From the NCBI GenBank assembly GCA_965207705.1, contig OZ242292.1, positions 310,001 through 374,000 of the forward strand: DNA of 64,000 nt, written 5' to 3'. This DNA comes from JAAOII01 sp965207705 (GTDB lineage Bacteria; Pseudomonadota; Gammaproteobacteria; CBDBNL01; JAAOII01). Under the pieces are notes generated by a model. It was not told the origin of the DNA. It did no database searches and saw only the letters and a list, made by a program, of their open reading frames with translations. Of this stretch, positions 33,512-41,690 are shown piece by piece; position 1 is the first letter of the stretch, and every line of letters starts with the position of its first letter. A program made the position numbers and the translations under genes.

Positions 33512-34194
33512 CTAAGTTTAAATTCCATAGTTATTTCACGAAAATATCTTTCACGCAATGCTGTATCATCAGGGATAATAAACTGCTCAATACGCCGCAC
33601 CGCTCTTTCTGCCTCAGTATCAAATACTTCGTTTCCACTACTTGAGATAATTTCCATGTACAACAAACTGCCCTCTTCATCCAAAAATATTTTTAATCTA
33701 GTTACTAATCCTTCAAAGATTTGTCTTTGCGCCGCAGTGCCTGTATTAAAATTTCTTTCCACCAAATCCTGATTCCTCCTATAGTAAGCCAGCGCTTCAC
33801 TGCGCTTTTCGCTGCTCACTTTAGTACTATCTTCGGTTTTTACGGGCTCTTCTTGTGTTTGCTCTACTTGTATTTCCCCCTCCCGTGGTTTACTTAAATC
33901 ATCTATTAATTGCTCAATCTCACTCGGCGCTGCTTGTTCTTGGTTCAGTTTCTTTTCATTAGGTTTATCTACGACTACTGATTTTTTTGGTTTTGCTGGG
34001 CGAGGTTTTACCACAGCAGGCGCAGGCGATAGCCGCGCTTTAAGTGATGATTTAAGTAAATCCTCTTGTGAGAGAAGATCCTCTTGCCCTCCTATGTCAG
34101 CAAATGTAATCAACAGCATAAATATAACAACATGAAGCAGAGAGGCAAAAAATAGCGGCAGTAACAGCGGCTCAGATCTAGTCATTACTGACAA
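33508..34194 (-). CDS. tolA: TolA-like envelope-spanning protein
   Basis: TolA links the TolQR motor in the inner membrane to TolB/Pal. The 228-residue protein has a membrane anchor at about residues 10-32, a Pro/Lys- and Glu/Gln-rich middle region, and a C-terminal TonB/TolA-like domain (GTAAQRQIFEGLVTRLKIFL...SGNEVFDTEAERAVRR). It is much shorter than E. coli TolA (421), mainly in the central helical domain. Identity rests on its place between tolR and tolB and on the domain order. The stop overlaps the tolB start. Confidence 0.88.
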   Translation of the reverse strand: MSVMTRSEPLLLPLFFASLLHVVIFMLLITFADIGGQEDLLSQEDLLKSSLKARLSPAPAVVKPRPAKPKKSVVVDKPNEKKLNQEQAAPSEIEQLIDDLSKPREGEIQVEQTQEEPVKTEDSTKVSSEKRSEALAYYRRNQDLVERNFNTGTAAQRQIFEGLVTRLKIFLDEEGSLLYMEIISSSGNEVFDTEAERAVRRIEQFIIPDDTALRERYFREITMEFKLR

Positions 34195-34243
34195 AATATA
34201 CCTCCAAATTAGTTAATTCTTTAAACAATAACATATTCAAACA

Positions 34244-34283
34244 GGCAAGGAAGCAAGGAGGCAAGGAGGCAAGGAAGCATGGA
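34244..34283. repeat. 8-bp tandem repeat between tolR and tolA
   Basis: Five near-identical units of (A/G)GCAAGGA in the 140-bp tolR-tolA gap. It is noncoding, and the period is not a multiple of 3. Confidence 0.8.
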
Positions 34284-34334
34284 AGCACACCCCAATCTTT
34301 CCCACTACTACGCCCTATATTCTCCCCATAATAT

Positions 34335-34760
34335 CTATGTCCCTTTCTCTGGTTGAGTTATTAAGCCCACATTCTCAATACCCGATTGCTGTAAAGAACC
34401 CATCAGAGTCATAACTGCTCCATACTGAATTTTGGTATCACCCTTTATAAAAACTTCAAGCTCATCTTTGCTTTTTTGCAATGCTTGCAGCTTTGTTTGA
34501 ATTTGTCTTAAGGTTAAACGTTCGTTTCTTTGCCCTTGATTATAATAATAAACACCGCTTTCAGTAATGCTTATCACAACTTGAGTTTGGCGATTAAGTT
34601 GTAATGGTTTTGAATTTACAGCGGGCAGCTCAACATTATATCCTTGTGAGAATAAAGGCGCAGTGACCATAAAGACAACCAACAGCACCAACATAATATC
34701 AATGTAAGGAACTACATTAATATCTGAAGAAAGTTTTCTTTTACGGCGAACTTTCCTCAT
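34335..34760 (-). CDS. tolR: Tol-Pal system protein TolR
   Basis: TolR, with TolQ, forms the proton-driven motor of the Tol-Pal system. The 141-residue protein has a basic N-terminus (MRKVRRKRKL), one membrane helix (about 17-36) with the conserved Asp21 in VPYIDIMLVLLVVF, and a periplasmic domain ending around GLITQPEK. Its ATG overlaps the tolQ stop by 4 bases. A 140-bp gap with an 8-bp tandem repeat separates it from tolA. It is paralogous to the exbD gene at 14036-14455; the two differ in neighbours. Confidence 0.94.
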   Translation of the reverse strand: MRKVRRKRKLSSDINVVPYIDIMLVLLVVFMVTAPLFSQGYNVELPAVNSKPLQLNRQTQVVISITESGVYYYNQGQRNERLTLRQIQTKLQALQKSKDELEVFIKGDTKIQYGAVMTLMGSLQQSGIENVGLITQPEKGT

Positions 34761-35449
34761 ACAGTGGAATGGAGACGGCGATGCAAAAAGCCAGAGAATT
34801 CTTCACTAAATAGGTCGTAACGGGAAAGTAGAAAATCTGCTCTGCTGCTAAAATGATTGTAAAAAAGGACTGCGGGAATAGCCGCTATCAGCCCCATAGC
34901 CGTTGCTATCAACGCCTCAGCAATGCCTGGCGCAACTGCATTAATCGTTAGGGTTTCTGTGGACTGCGACAACGCCAAGAAAGCATTCATTATGCCCCAA
35001 ACTGTACCAAACAAACCTACATAAGGGCTTACAGAACCCACCGAAGCCAAAAAAGATAACCCCCTGCCAAGGGTCTCTTCTTCGCGGTTTACTGCGACTC
35101 TCATTCTTCTTTGGACTCCCTCCATTATTGCAGGCGCTGAAGCTTTTTTCTTGTTTAGGCGATGAAACTCTTCAAAGCCATCAATAAAGACATTGTTAAT
35201 GCCTACTAGGTAGTCGCGGTCTTCACGAATGTTATAGTAGAACTCGTTGATATCAGTTCCAGTCCAAAACTTCCTTTCAAACTTATCAAGAGCGGACGTG
35301 CCAGAATTAATAACAAAGTAACGTTGGATAATAACAACCCAGGAAAAAAATGAAGCAAATAGCAGAACAATAAGGACACCCTGAACTACAGGGGATGCCT
35401 CAGCTACTAGCTGCCAGGACTGGCTTTCTTGTATAAGAGCAAAATTCAT
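34757..35449 (-). CDS. tolQ: Tol-Pal system protein TolQ
   Basis: The 230-residue protein is the MotA/TolQ/ExbB-family channel of the Tol motor. An N-terminal membrane segment (about 20-42) is followed by a cytoplasmic loop (LDKFERKFWTGTDINEFY) and two membrane segments, including LASVGSVSPYVGLFGTVWGIMNAF, a family hallmark, and the IAEALIATAMGLIAAIPAVLFYNHF helix. It is the first gene of tolQ-tolR-tolA-tolB. TAAAAT lies 6 nt before its ATG, so the operon is predicted to start as a leaderless transcript. Confidence 0.95.
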   Translation of the reverse strand: MNFALIQESQSWQLVAEASPVVQGVLIVLLFASFFSWVVIIQRYFVINSGTSALDKFERKFWTGTDINEFYYNIREDRDYLVGINNVFIDGFEEFHRLNKKKASAPAIMEGVQRRMRVAVNREEETLGRGLSFLASVGSVSPYVGLFGTVWGIMNAFLALSQSTETLTINAVAPGIAEALIATAMGLIAAIPAVLFYNHFSSRADFLLSRYDLFSEEFSGFLHRRLHSTV

Positions 35450-35455
35450 GATTCT

Positions 35456-35461
35456 ATTTTA
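35456..35461 (-). promoter_or_regulatory. -10 element of the tol operon, predicted leaderless
   Basis: TAAAAT on the minus strand, 6 nt (AGAATC) before the tolQ ATG. The -35 region is weak. Confidence 0.4.
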
Positions 35462-35510
35462 TGCTATGTTTCCTATAATTATAAAGATAACGGCAGGGAT
35501 TTTAATTTTT

Positions 35511-35546
35511 TAGTATCCCTTTTAGTATCCCTTTTAGTGTCCCTTC
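35511..35546. repeat. 12-bp tandem repeat between tolQ and the subtilase gene
   Basis: Three units of TAGTATCCCTTT-type sequence, with a decaying fourth that runs over the stop codon of the subtilase gene. Confidence 0.8.
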
Positions 35547-37630
35547 TAATGTCCATAGATACTTAGATTCCAACCTATGCCAGGAACATCTGCGCCTGAA
35601 CTATCCGTAACTGACAATCGCCACACGCCAGTAGGATTTTCGCCCAGATGCATGGCGCTGCCAAATATAAAACCATTTATTAAACCAGGACAAAAATTTG
35701 CAACTACTGGGTTGACTGATCTGGAATTTATCTTAGTGTAACTTAAACAAGTATGCTCTCGTGATAAAACACTGGTAGCACCAGAAGGCGAAGTAACATT
35801 AATATTAAGCTCAGCAACATTAGGATAGAGATTGGATCCAATATCAATATAGACATGCTCAATAAAAGAAATGCCACTATCATCAGGAACTGTTATAGGT
35901 GGCGCCGCTTGATTATCTACTGCGTACCATCTGTCGTTTTCATTAGGGGGAAATTCATAGTTACTCTCCGCAGGAAGCAAAGGTCTTTCTCGCCATTCGG
36001 AAGCCAGCTGCATAGCTGCTCGAGCATAAACCACACCAAAGCCGTAATCAATGTGATGTGTGTATCTATGCAAGGGATTATTATAGGCAGCCGCTCCCAT
36101 ATTAGCAGTGCTAAAAGGGACGCCTGGTTTGCTGGCGCTTTCTGCCAAAATGAGTTTAATTTCACGCCAAGTTAACTCAGGATATGCTGAACGTATTAGG
36201 GCAATAATTCCGCTTACCATTGGAGTTGCAGCTGAAGTTCCACTAAAAAATCTATTATAAGAATTGGTTGCGCCTGGGGACCAATCTAAGAATGCCTCTA
36301 ATAATTCCATACCCATGTCCTTGCAGATACCTGGCTGGGAAATTAAAAATCCTGGGCGAGCAAACTGAAAGGTGTTATAGAAAATATTAGTACGAAAGTT
36401 TCCACATAGCGTATTATTATGCGGATCATGGGTGTCAACAAGCGAAACATAGTCATTTTCTGTTAAATTATTATAGCCAGCAGTTCCGCTAAGGTCAAGA
36501 GTCGTCACTCCTAGCTGAAGCAAAGAACTTGGGGCAGCAAGCTTTTGAATAGTATCCGCTTCTTCTGCAATACTCCTCGCACCAACATTAGAGGGAGCGC
36601 AGACCCATAGATTGACGCCTGGCTCAGAATAAGTTGATAGAATCCCGTCAGTTCCAACGGCGCACACAACTATAACTCCGCGATGATTAGTAACTTCCCA
36701 GTTACTTGCCATATCATGGGATATAACATTTCCATTAACGTCTCTGATATCTCTGGAATTGCCAGCAGCAAAAACATAACTTATGCCCTTGCCATCAAAC
36801 CCATGGCTAAGACCATGGTCTAATAGCTCATAAAAACCTGGTATTTTTGTTGCAAAGCGTTTTACTGTTGGACCCCAGCTATTGCTGGATATGGCAGTTG
36901 TGTTTACTCTATGTGAATAGGTCGCCATCACCATCTTGTTATTGTAAGAGTTAGTATTTATTAGATTGCTTCCCCATATTGTGACATTGGGGGCTACGCC
37001 TTTAATTCCTCTGCCATTATCCCCTGCGGCGGCAATTATGCCGGCAGATGCAGTACCGTGCCCATCAGCACTGCAATCACGCGGATACGGATTATTGCGA
37101 TTAGGGTCATTCGCTGTGGTATGGACATTTATACTGCCGTTGAAGACGATATTGGCAGCTAAATCCTCATGGTCAAGTTGCAAGGCATCATCCACTACTG
37201 ATACCTCAATTCCTGCCCCCTGTTTATTATTCATAGCCCATGCTTCCTTAATGCCCACCGCACCAAGATACCATTGATAATCAATCAAGGGGTCGGTCCC
37301 TGTGGAGTTATAGATGGTGTTATCTACCGTAATGTTGCAAAGGGTATAGTTAGAAGGAGTTACAATGACTATATTATTGTCACTTTTATTGGTTTGTGGC
37401 AGTGGCTGGACTGCTGTGTTATTATTGTCGGCACCAGCATCAGTATTATCGCTTTTATTGGTTTGTGGTGGTGGCGGCGGCGGTGGTGACGGTGGTTCTG
37501 GCAACTGGACTATTTTATTATCGTCACCGCCGCTGTTATTAGTTTGTGGTGGTGGTGAATTATTATCACCGCCACATGCCGCCAGCAAAATACTTGACGT
37601 AAATAAGCATATAAAGTATATAACTTTCAT
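35546..37630 (-). CDS. Secreted subtilisin-like serine protease lipoprotein with C-terminal P-domain (paralogue 1)
   Basis: A 694-residue family S8 peptidase. The signal peptide ends in lipobox LLAAC (Cys19), predicting a lipid anchor. A low-complexity linker (poly-Pro, QTNKSDN repeats) spans about 20-90. The kexin-like catalytic domain has Asp147 (VSVVDDALQLDHEDL), His191 (CSADGHGTA), oxyanion Asn291 (FAAGNS) and Ser466 (FSGTSAATPM). A C-terminal P-domain (about 575-694: ISFIEHVYIDI, TSPSGATSVL, WNLSIYGH) completes the kexin-type layout. No propeptide domain precedes the catalytic domain, unlike most secreted subtilases; a propeptide-like protein is encoded separately at 41691-42293. The gene has a real Shine-Dalgarno (AGGGGGA). 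Confidence 0.92.
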   Translation of the reverse strand: MKVIYFICLFTSSILLAACGGDNNSPPPQTNNSGGDDNKIVQLPEPPSPPPPPPPQTNKSDNTDAGADNNNTAVQPLPQTNKSDNNIVIVTPSNYTLCNITVDNTIYNSTGTDPLIDYQWYLGAVGIKEAWAMNNKQGAGIEVSVVDDALQLDHEDLAANIVFNGSINVHTTANDPNRNNPYPRDCSADGHGTASAGIIAAAGDNGRGIKGVAPNVTIWGSNLINTNSYNNKMVMATYSHRVNTTAISSNSWGPTVKRFATKIPGFYELLDHGLSHGFDGKGISYVFAAGNSRDIRDVNGNVISHDMASNWEVTNHRGVIVVCAVGTDGILSTYSEPGVNLWVCAPSNVGARSIAEEADTIQKLAAPSSLLQLGVTTLDLSGTAGYNNLTENDYVSLVDTHDPHNNTLCGNFRTNIFYNTFQFARPGFLISQPGICKDMGMELLEAFLDWSPGATNSYNRFFSGTSAATPMVSGIIALIRSAYPELTWREIKLILAESASKPGVPFSTANMGAAAYNNPLHRYTHHIDYGFGVVYARAAMQLASEWRERPLLPAESNYEFPPNENDRWYAVDNQAAPPITVPDDSGISFIEHVYIDIGSNLYPNVAELNINVTSPSGATSVLSREHTCLSYTKINSRSVNPVVANFCPGLINGFIFGSAMHLGENPTGVWRLSVTDSSGADVPGIGWNLSIYGH

Positions 37631-37727
37631 TTTAATTCCCCCTGGTTAATTAAATTCTAAGCTGTTCTAATAAGAATAAGGACAATAAATATCAATCATA
37701 ATTTTAATAACCTCCATTCCATTAGTA

Positions 37728-39623
37728 TCAGTGTCCGTATAAACGCAATTTCCAATTAACTGGATGGGCGTCTGAGGCACTAGCAACTGATAATCGCCAA
37801 TCGCCTGCGGGACTTTCGCCCAGATGGACTGCTGAACCAAAAGTAAAACCATTCTCCAGGTCATTGCAGTTCTCACTTACTTTTCCCGTATCATCCCCTG
37901 GCTCAATATCTATACACACATGAGAAACTGCGAAAACACTTACAGCACCGGACGGGGAAGTCAGAGTAATCGTTAAAGTACCAAAATCAAGCTCGCTCTT
38001 GCCAATATCAACCTGCACATACTCAATAAAAGAAATGCCGCTATTAGGAGGAATAATAATAGGAGTAGCGGAGGAGAAGAACGAAGGATCAGGAACAGGG
38101 TATACTGTCTGCGGACCACTAAGTATCGTTCTATTATCTTCCCAAATAGCGGCGAGGTTCATAGCCGCAGAAGCATTAACTATGCCGAAACCATAATCAG
38201 GGCTGTGGCTATAGTTATGGTTATCATTGCCATAAGCAGGAGCGCCTTTTAATGCATAGCTATCCTTTAATCCAAGGGGCAATGCAGTGGCGTTGATCGG
38301 CTGCCAAGCACTCTCAGCTAAAATAAGCTTAATATCGCGCCAGGTTAGGTTGGGGTAGGCAGAACGTATCAAGCCAATGACTCCGCTTATCATGGGGGTG
38401 GCTGCTGAAGTGCCGGTAAAGTATCTGGTATATGAAGTAGTAGCTGTATTTGCCCAAACCAGTTCCTCTTCAGGATAATCACATGTTCCCTCGTATGTCA
38501 ACATATCAGAGTCAAAATCAAATGCGCCACGATTCAATGATACATCTTTTGTACATTTTTCAGTACCTACCCCATTAAATGTTAATACAGTATCATCTCC
38601 CGCGTTATAACCATCAGTCCCGCTAAGGTCGGTAGTAGCTAAACCTCTCTGTTTTAAATATTTAGGGTTGATATTATTTGCATAAGGCATTACAAAATCT
38701 CCTAACGAATCAACTGACTTTGCATTAGTTGCAGAGTAGCCGCAAATCCAAATATTAGGACCTGGTTCAGAATAAGGAGCAAATTTATCATCAAAACCAA
38801 CTGCGCAAACAGGAATGATGCCTGGTTGGTTAAGTATTTCCGAGTAGCTTGCTCTATCACTAAGCGGATACCTCTCGGGATACGGACTCACCCTCTCATT
38901 GCCAGCAGCAAAAACATAGCTTATACCCTTGCCACCAAATCCTGTACTCAGTCCAGTATTAATTAACATATTAAATGATGATCCAGTTCTTGATAAGTGG
39001 GTTGGTTGAGAAGGTCCCCAGCTATTACTGGATACTGCAGTTAGTGGTAATCGGTGCTCAAATACAGCACTAATCATTGAACCCGACACTTGTGATGATG
39101 CAACCAGATTTGCTCCCCAAATTTTAATATTGTTGCCATGGGAGGCAACTCCCTTAACTCCTCTACCATTATCTCCCTGTGCCGCAATTATACCCGCCAC
39201 CGCGGTGCCATGCCCATCTTCAGCGCAATCAATCGGATAGGGATAATTGCGATTAGGGCTGCTCTCACCAACCAGAAGATTAATACTGGCACCAGAGATA
39301 ATATTGCCTTCTAAATCCTCATGGTCCACCTGCAAGCCATCATCTACCACTACAATTTGAAGAACTTTCTTCTCTGATTCTGGTAAAGCATCATACGCTG
39401 CCTCGTACGTTACCCATGCCTCTTTTACATAACCTTTATCCAAATACCATTGATATGCCAATAATGGGTCGGGGGTGTTTGATGCGGAAGTAACGGCAGG
39501 ATTCAAAGTAATTGAACAAGGGGTATATTGGTCACCTCCTTGATTTCTAACCACTCCTAAATCGTCACAAGCAAGTAAAAAATTACATATAACGCTCAAT
39601 AATAATAAGTTTAATATTTTCAT
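37728..39623 (-). CDS. Secreted subtilisin-like serine protease lipoprotein with C-terminal P-domain (paralogue 2)
   Basis: A 631-residue paralogue of the downstream gene. Lipobox FLLAC gives Cys19. Catalytic Asp94 (VVVDDGLQVDHEDL), His138 (CAEDGHGTA), oxyanion Asn242 (FAAGNE) and Ser406 (FTGTSAATPM) are all present, and the C-terminal P-domain ends WKLRLYGH. It lacks the poly-Pro linker of paralogue 1 but shares the short lead-in (DPLLAYQWYLDKGYVKEAW), which in related proteases directly follows the propeptide. No propeptide is present. It lies 11 bp after the ruvB stop and 97 bp before paralogue 1, on the same strand. Confidence 0.92.
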   Translation of the reverse strand: MKILNLLLLSVICNFLLACDDLGVVRNQGGDQYTPCSITLNPAVTSASNTPDPLLAYQWYLDKGYVKEAWVTYEAAYDALPESEKKVLQIVVVDDGLQVDHEDLEGNIISGASINLLVGESSPNRNYPYPIDCAEDGHGTAVAGIIAAQGDNGRGVKGVASHGNNIKIWGANLVASSQVSGSMISAVFEHRLPLTAVSSNSWGPSQPTHLSRTGSSFNMLINTGLSTGFGGKGISYVFAAGNERVSPYPERYPLSDRASYSEILNQPGIIPVCAVGFDDKFAPYSEPGPNIWICGYSATNAKSVDSLGDFVMPYANNINPKYLKQRGLATTDLSGTDGYNAGDDTVLTFNGVGTEKCTKDVSLNRGAFDFDSDMLTYEGTCDYPEEELVWANTATTSYTRYFTGTSAATPMISGVIGLIRSAYPNLTWRDIKLILAESAWQPINATALPLGLKDSYALKGAPAYGNDNHNYSHSPDYGFGIVNASAAMNLAAIWEDNRTILSGPQTVYPVPDPSFFSSATPIIIPPNSGISFIEYVQVDIGKSELDFGTLTITLTSPSGAVSVFAVSHVCIDIEPGDDTGKVSENCNDLENGFTFGSAVHLGESPAGDWRLSVASASDAHPVNWKLRLYGH

Positions 39624-39633
39624 TTTAATAATC

Positions 39634-40779
39634 CTAAAAAAGTTCTTCCTGTTGTTTAATAAAGTTGGCAGGCATAGTTAATGCCATTTTGCGATAAGCC
39701 AATTCTGTTGCCATTCTACCACGCGGAGTGCGTTTAATAAATCCTTGCTGAATTAAGTAAGGTTCTATAACATCCTCTAAAGTATCTTTTTCTTCTTGTA
39801 AAGATGCCGCTATATTAGATATGCCCACTGGTCCGCCAGAGAACTTTTCCATTAATGTGGATAATAGCTTTCTATCCATTTCATCTAATCCATTTTCATC
39901 AACGCCCAGCAGCTGCAACGCGGCTTGGGCTATGGCGTGGTTAATTTTATATTCTCCACTGTTTGTATTATTTCCTTTGCTCTCATTCTGCGTCTTGGCT
40001 TTAGTTTTAGATTGGTTTTTAGATTGCTCCCCAACCTGAGCCCCAACCTGAGCTCCAACTTGAGCCCCAACCTGAGCATAGTCCCTAACTCTTCTTAACA
40101 AGCGGTTAGCTATGCGCGGCGTTCCTCTAGAACGTTTGGCTATTTCATAAGCCCCTGCCTCATCTATATCAATATCAAGTAGCTCCGCTGAACGGGTTAC
40201 AATTTTTGCCAAATCATCAGAGTCATAGAAATCCATGCGCAGGGATATGCCAAACCTGTCTCTCAAAGGGGAAGTTAACAACCCGCTACGAGTAGTTGCC
40301 CCCACCAAAGTAAAAGGCGCAACATCCAAACGTAAAGGACGCGATGCGGCTCCATCACCCAACATAATATCTATCTTATAGTCCTCCATAGCAGGATACA
40401 AAATCTCCTCTACTGGCGGCGCCAAGCGATGAATTTCATCTATGAACAAAACATCTCGTCTTTCCAGATTAGACAACAAAGCGGCAATATCTCTGCCTTT
40501 ATCAAGCACTGGTCCTGAAGTTGTGGCTATAGTTGAATTAACTTCATGGGCTATTATGCGCGCCAGAGTTGTCTTGCCAAGCCCAGGCGGACCCCAAAGC
40601 AGAACATGGTCTATGGGTTCAACCCGTTGCAGAGCCGCCTGAATGCATATTCTAAGTTGATTGACAACCTGCTCTTGACCAATATAATCAGATAGTTGGC
40701 GTGGCCTTAGCGCATTATCCAGAACCCTATCTTCTGCAGTAGGTATGGAGCTAATGAGCTCGTCTTCCTTAATGGGCAT
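39634..40779 (-). CDS. ruvB: Holliday junction branch-migration helicase RuvB, with repeat insertion
   Basis: RuvB is the hexameric ATPase that drives branch migration with RuvA. Walker A GPPGLGKTTLARII, Walker B LFIDEIHRL, sensor GATTRSGLLTSPLRDRFG and the C-terminal winged helix (LIQQGFIKRTPRGRMATELAY) are intact. At 381 residues it is about 40 longer than usual. The excess begins near residue 235, just after RRVRDYA, with four AQVG tetrapeptides from a 12-bp minisatellite and a Lys/Asn/Gln/Ser-rich stretch. This lies in the small ATPase domain, before the winged helix. ruvA and ruvC are not nearby; sucD lies 15 bp upstream. Confidence 0.95.
   Translation of the reverse strand: MPIKEDELISSIPTAEDRVLDNALRPRQLSDYIGQEQVVNQLRICIQAALQRVEPIDHVLLWGPPGLGKTTLARIIAHEVNSTIATTSGPVLDKGRDIAALLSNLERRDVLFIDEIHRLAPPVEEILYPAMEDYKIDIMLGDGAASRPLRLDVAPFTLVGATTRSGLLTSPLRDRFGISLRMDFYDSDDLAKIVTRSAELLDIDIDEAGAYEIAKRSRGTPRIANRLLRRVRDYAQVGAQVGAQVGAQVGEQSKNQSKTKAKTQNESKGNNTNSGEYKINHAIAQAALQLLGVDENGLDEMDRKLLSTLMEKFSGGPVGISNIAASLQEEKDTLEDVIEPYLIQQGFIKRTPRGRMATELAYRKMALTMPANFIKQQEELF
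40029..40076 (-). repeat. 12-bp minisatellite in ruvB encoding (AQVG)4
   Basis: Four in-frame 12-bp units; third-position differences between units show that they are not a sequencing artefact. Confidence 0.9.
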
Positions 40780-40794
40780 CCGCTGGAATAAATG

Positions 40795-41664
40795 TTACTT
40801 TAATAGAGATAGCGCGACTGTGCCTATATCAGCAGCACTGGGAATAGTTGTTACTCCTGCTGCTCGCAAAGCATCAAACTTTGCCGCCGCGGTTCCTTTG
40901 CTGCCAGCTATAATTGCGCCGGCATGCCCCATCCTTTTACCCGCTGGCGCGGTTATTCCGGCTATGTAAGCTGCCACTGGAGTTTTCATATTCTCTTTGA
41001 TAAAAGATGCCGCTTCTTCTTCTGCAGTTCCACCTATTTCGCCCACCATCACCACCGCATCTGTGTCATCGTCTTCTTCAAACAAAGTTAAAATATCAAT
41101 AAAACTACTGCCTGCTATTGGGTCTCCCCCTATTCCCACACAAGTGCTTTGCCCTTCTTTGAGGTCGGATAGTTGTTTAACTGCTTCGTAAGTCAAGGTG
41201 CCTGAACGTGATACCACCCCCACCCGTCCTGCTTGGTGTATGTATCCTGGCATGATTCCTATCTTGCACTCACCAGGGGTTATAAGACCAGGACAGTTTG
41301 GACCTATCAAACGGACTCCGCGACTCTGACAATAAATTTTAGCGTTTAGCATATCCAAAACAGGTACTCCTTCGGTTATGCATACAATCAGGGCAACTCC
41401 GCTATCTGCCGCCTCGGTTATGGAGTCCAAGCAGAACGCTGCTGGAACATATATAACTGAAGCGTCTGCATCGGTTTTTTCAACCGCATCTTTCATAGTA
41501 TCAAAAACAGGCAGTCCAAGATGCATCTGTCCGCCTTTACCAGGAGTAACCCCGCCTACTATCTTAGTGCCATATTCCAATGCCTGACGTGAATGGAAAG
41601 TTCCTTGGGTTCCAGTGAAACCCTGAGTTAAAACTCTGGTATCTTTATTAATAATAATACTCAT
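40795..41664 (-). CDS. sucD: Succinyl-CoA synthetase alpha subunit
   Basis: SucD binds CoA and carries the phosphohistidine in the TCA-cycle conversion of succinyl-CoA to succinate with nucleotide phosphorylation. The 289-residue protein starts with the CoA-binding Rossmann region (RVLTQGFTGTQGTFHSRQAL), has GPNCPGLITPGECKIGIMPG, and the active histidine in MGHAGAIIAGSKGTA. Length is normal. It is separated from sucC by a 603-bp gene for a secreted propeptide-like protein, an unusual interruption of the sucCD pair. Confidence 0.97.
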   Translation of the reverse strand: MSIIINKDTRVLTQGFTGTQGTFHSRQALEYGTKIVGGVTPGKGGQMHLGLPVFDTMKDAVEKTDADASVIYVPAAFCLDSITEAADSGVALIVCITEGVPVLDMLNAKIYCQSRGVRLIGPNCPGLITPGECKIGIMPGYIHQAGRVGVVSRSGTLTYEAVKQLSDLKEGQSTCVGIGGDPIAGSSFIDILTLFEEDDDTDAVVMVGEIGGTAEEEAASFIKENMKTPVAAYIAGITAPAGKRMGHAGAIIAGSKGTAAAKFDALRAAGVTTIPSAADIGTVALSLLK

Positions 41665-41690
41665 TGATATTAATTGTTTATGTTAATTGA

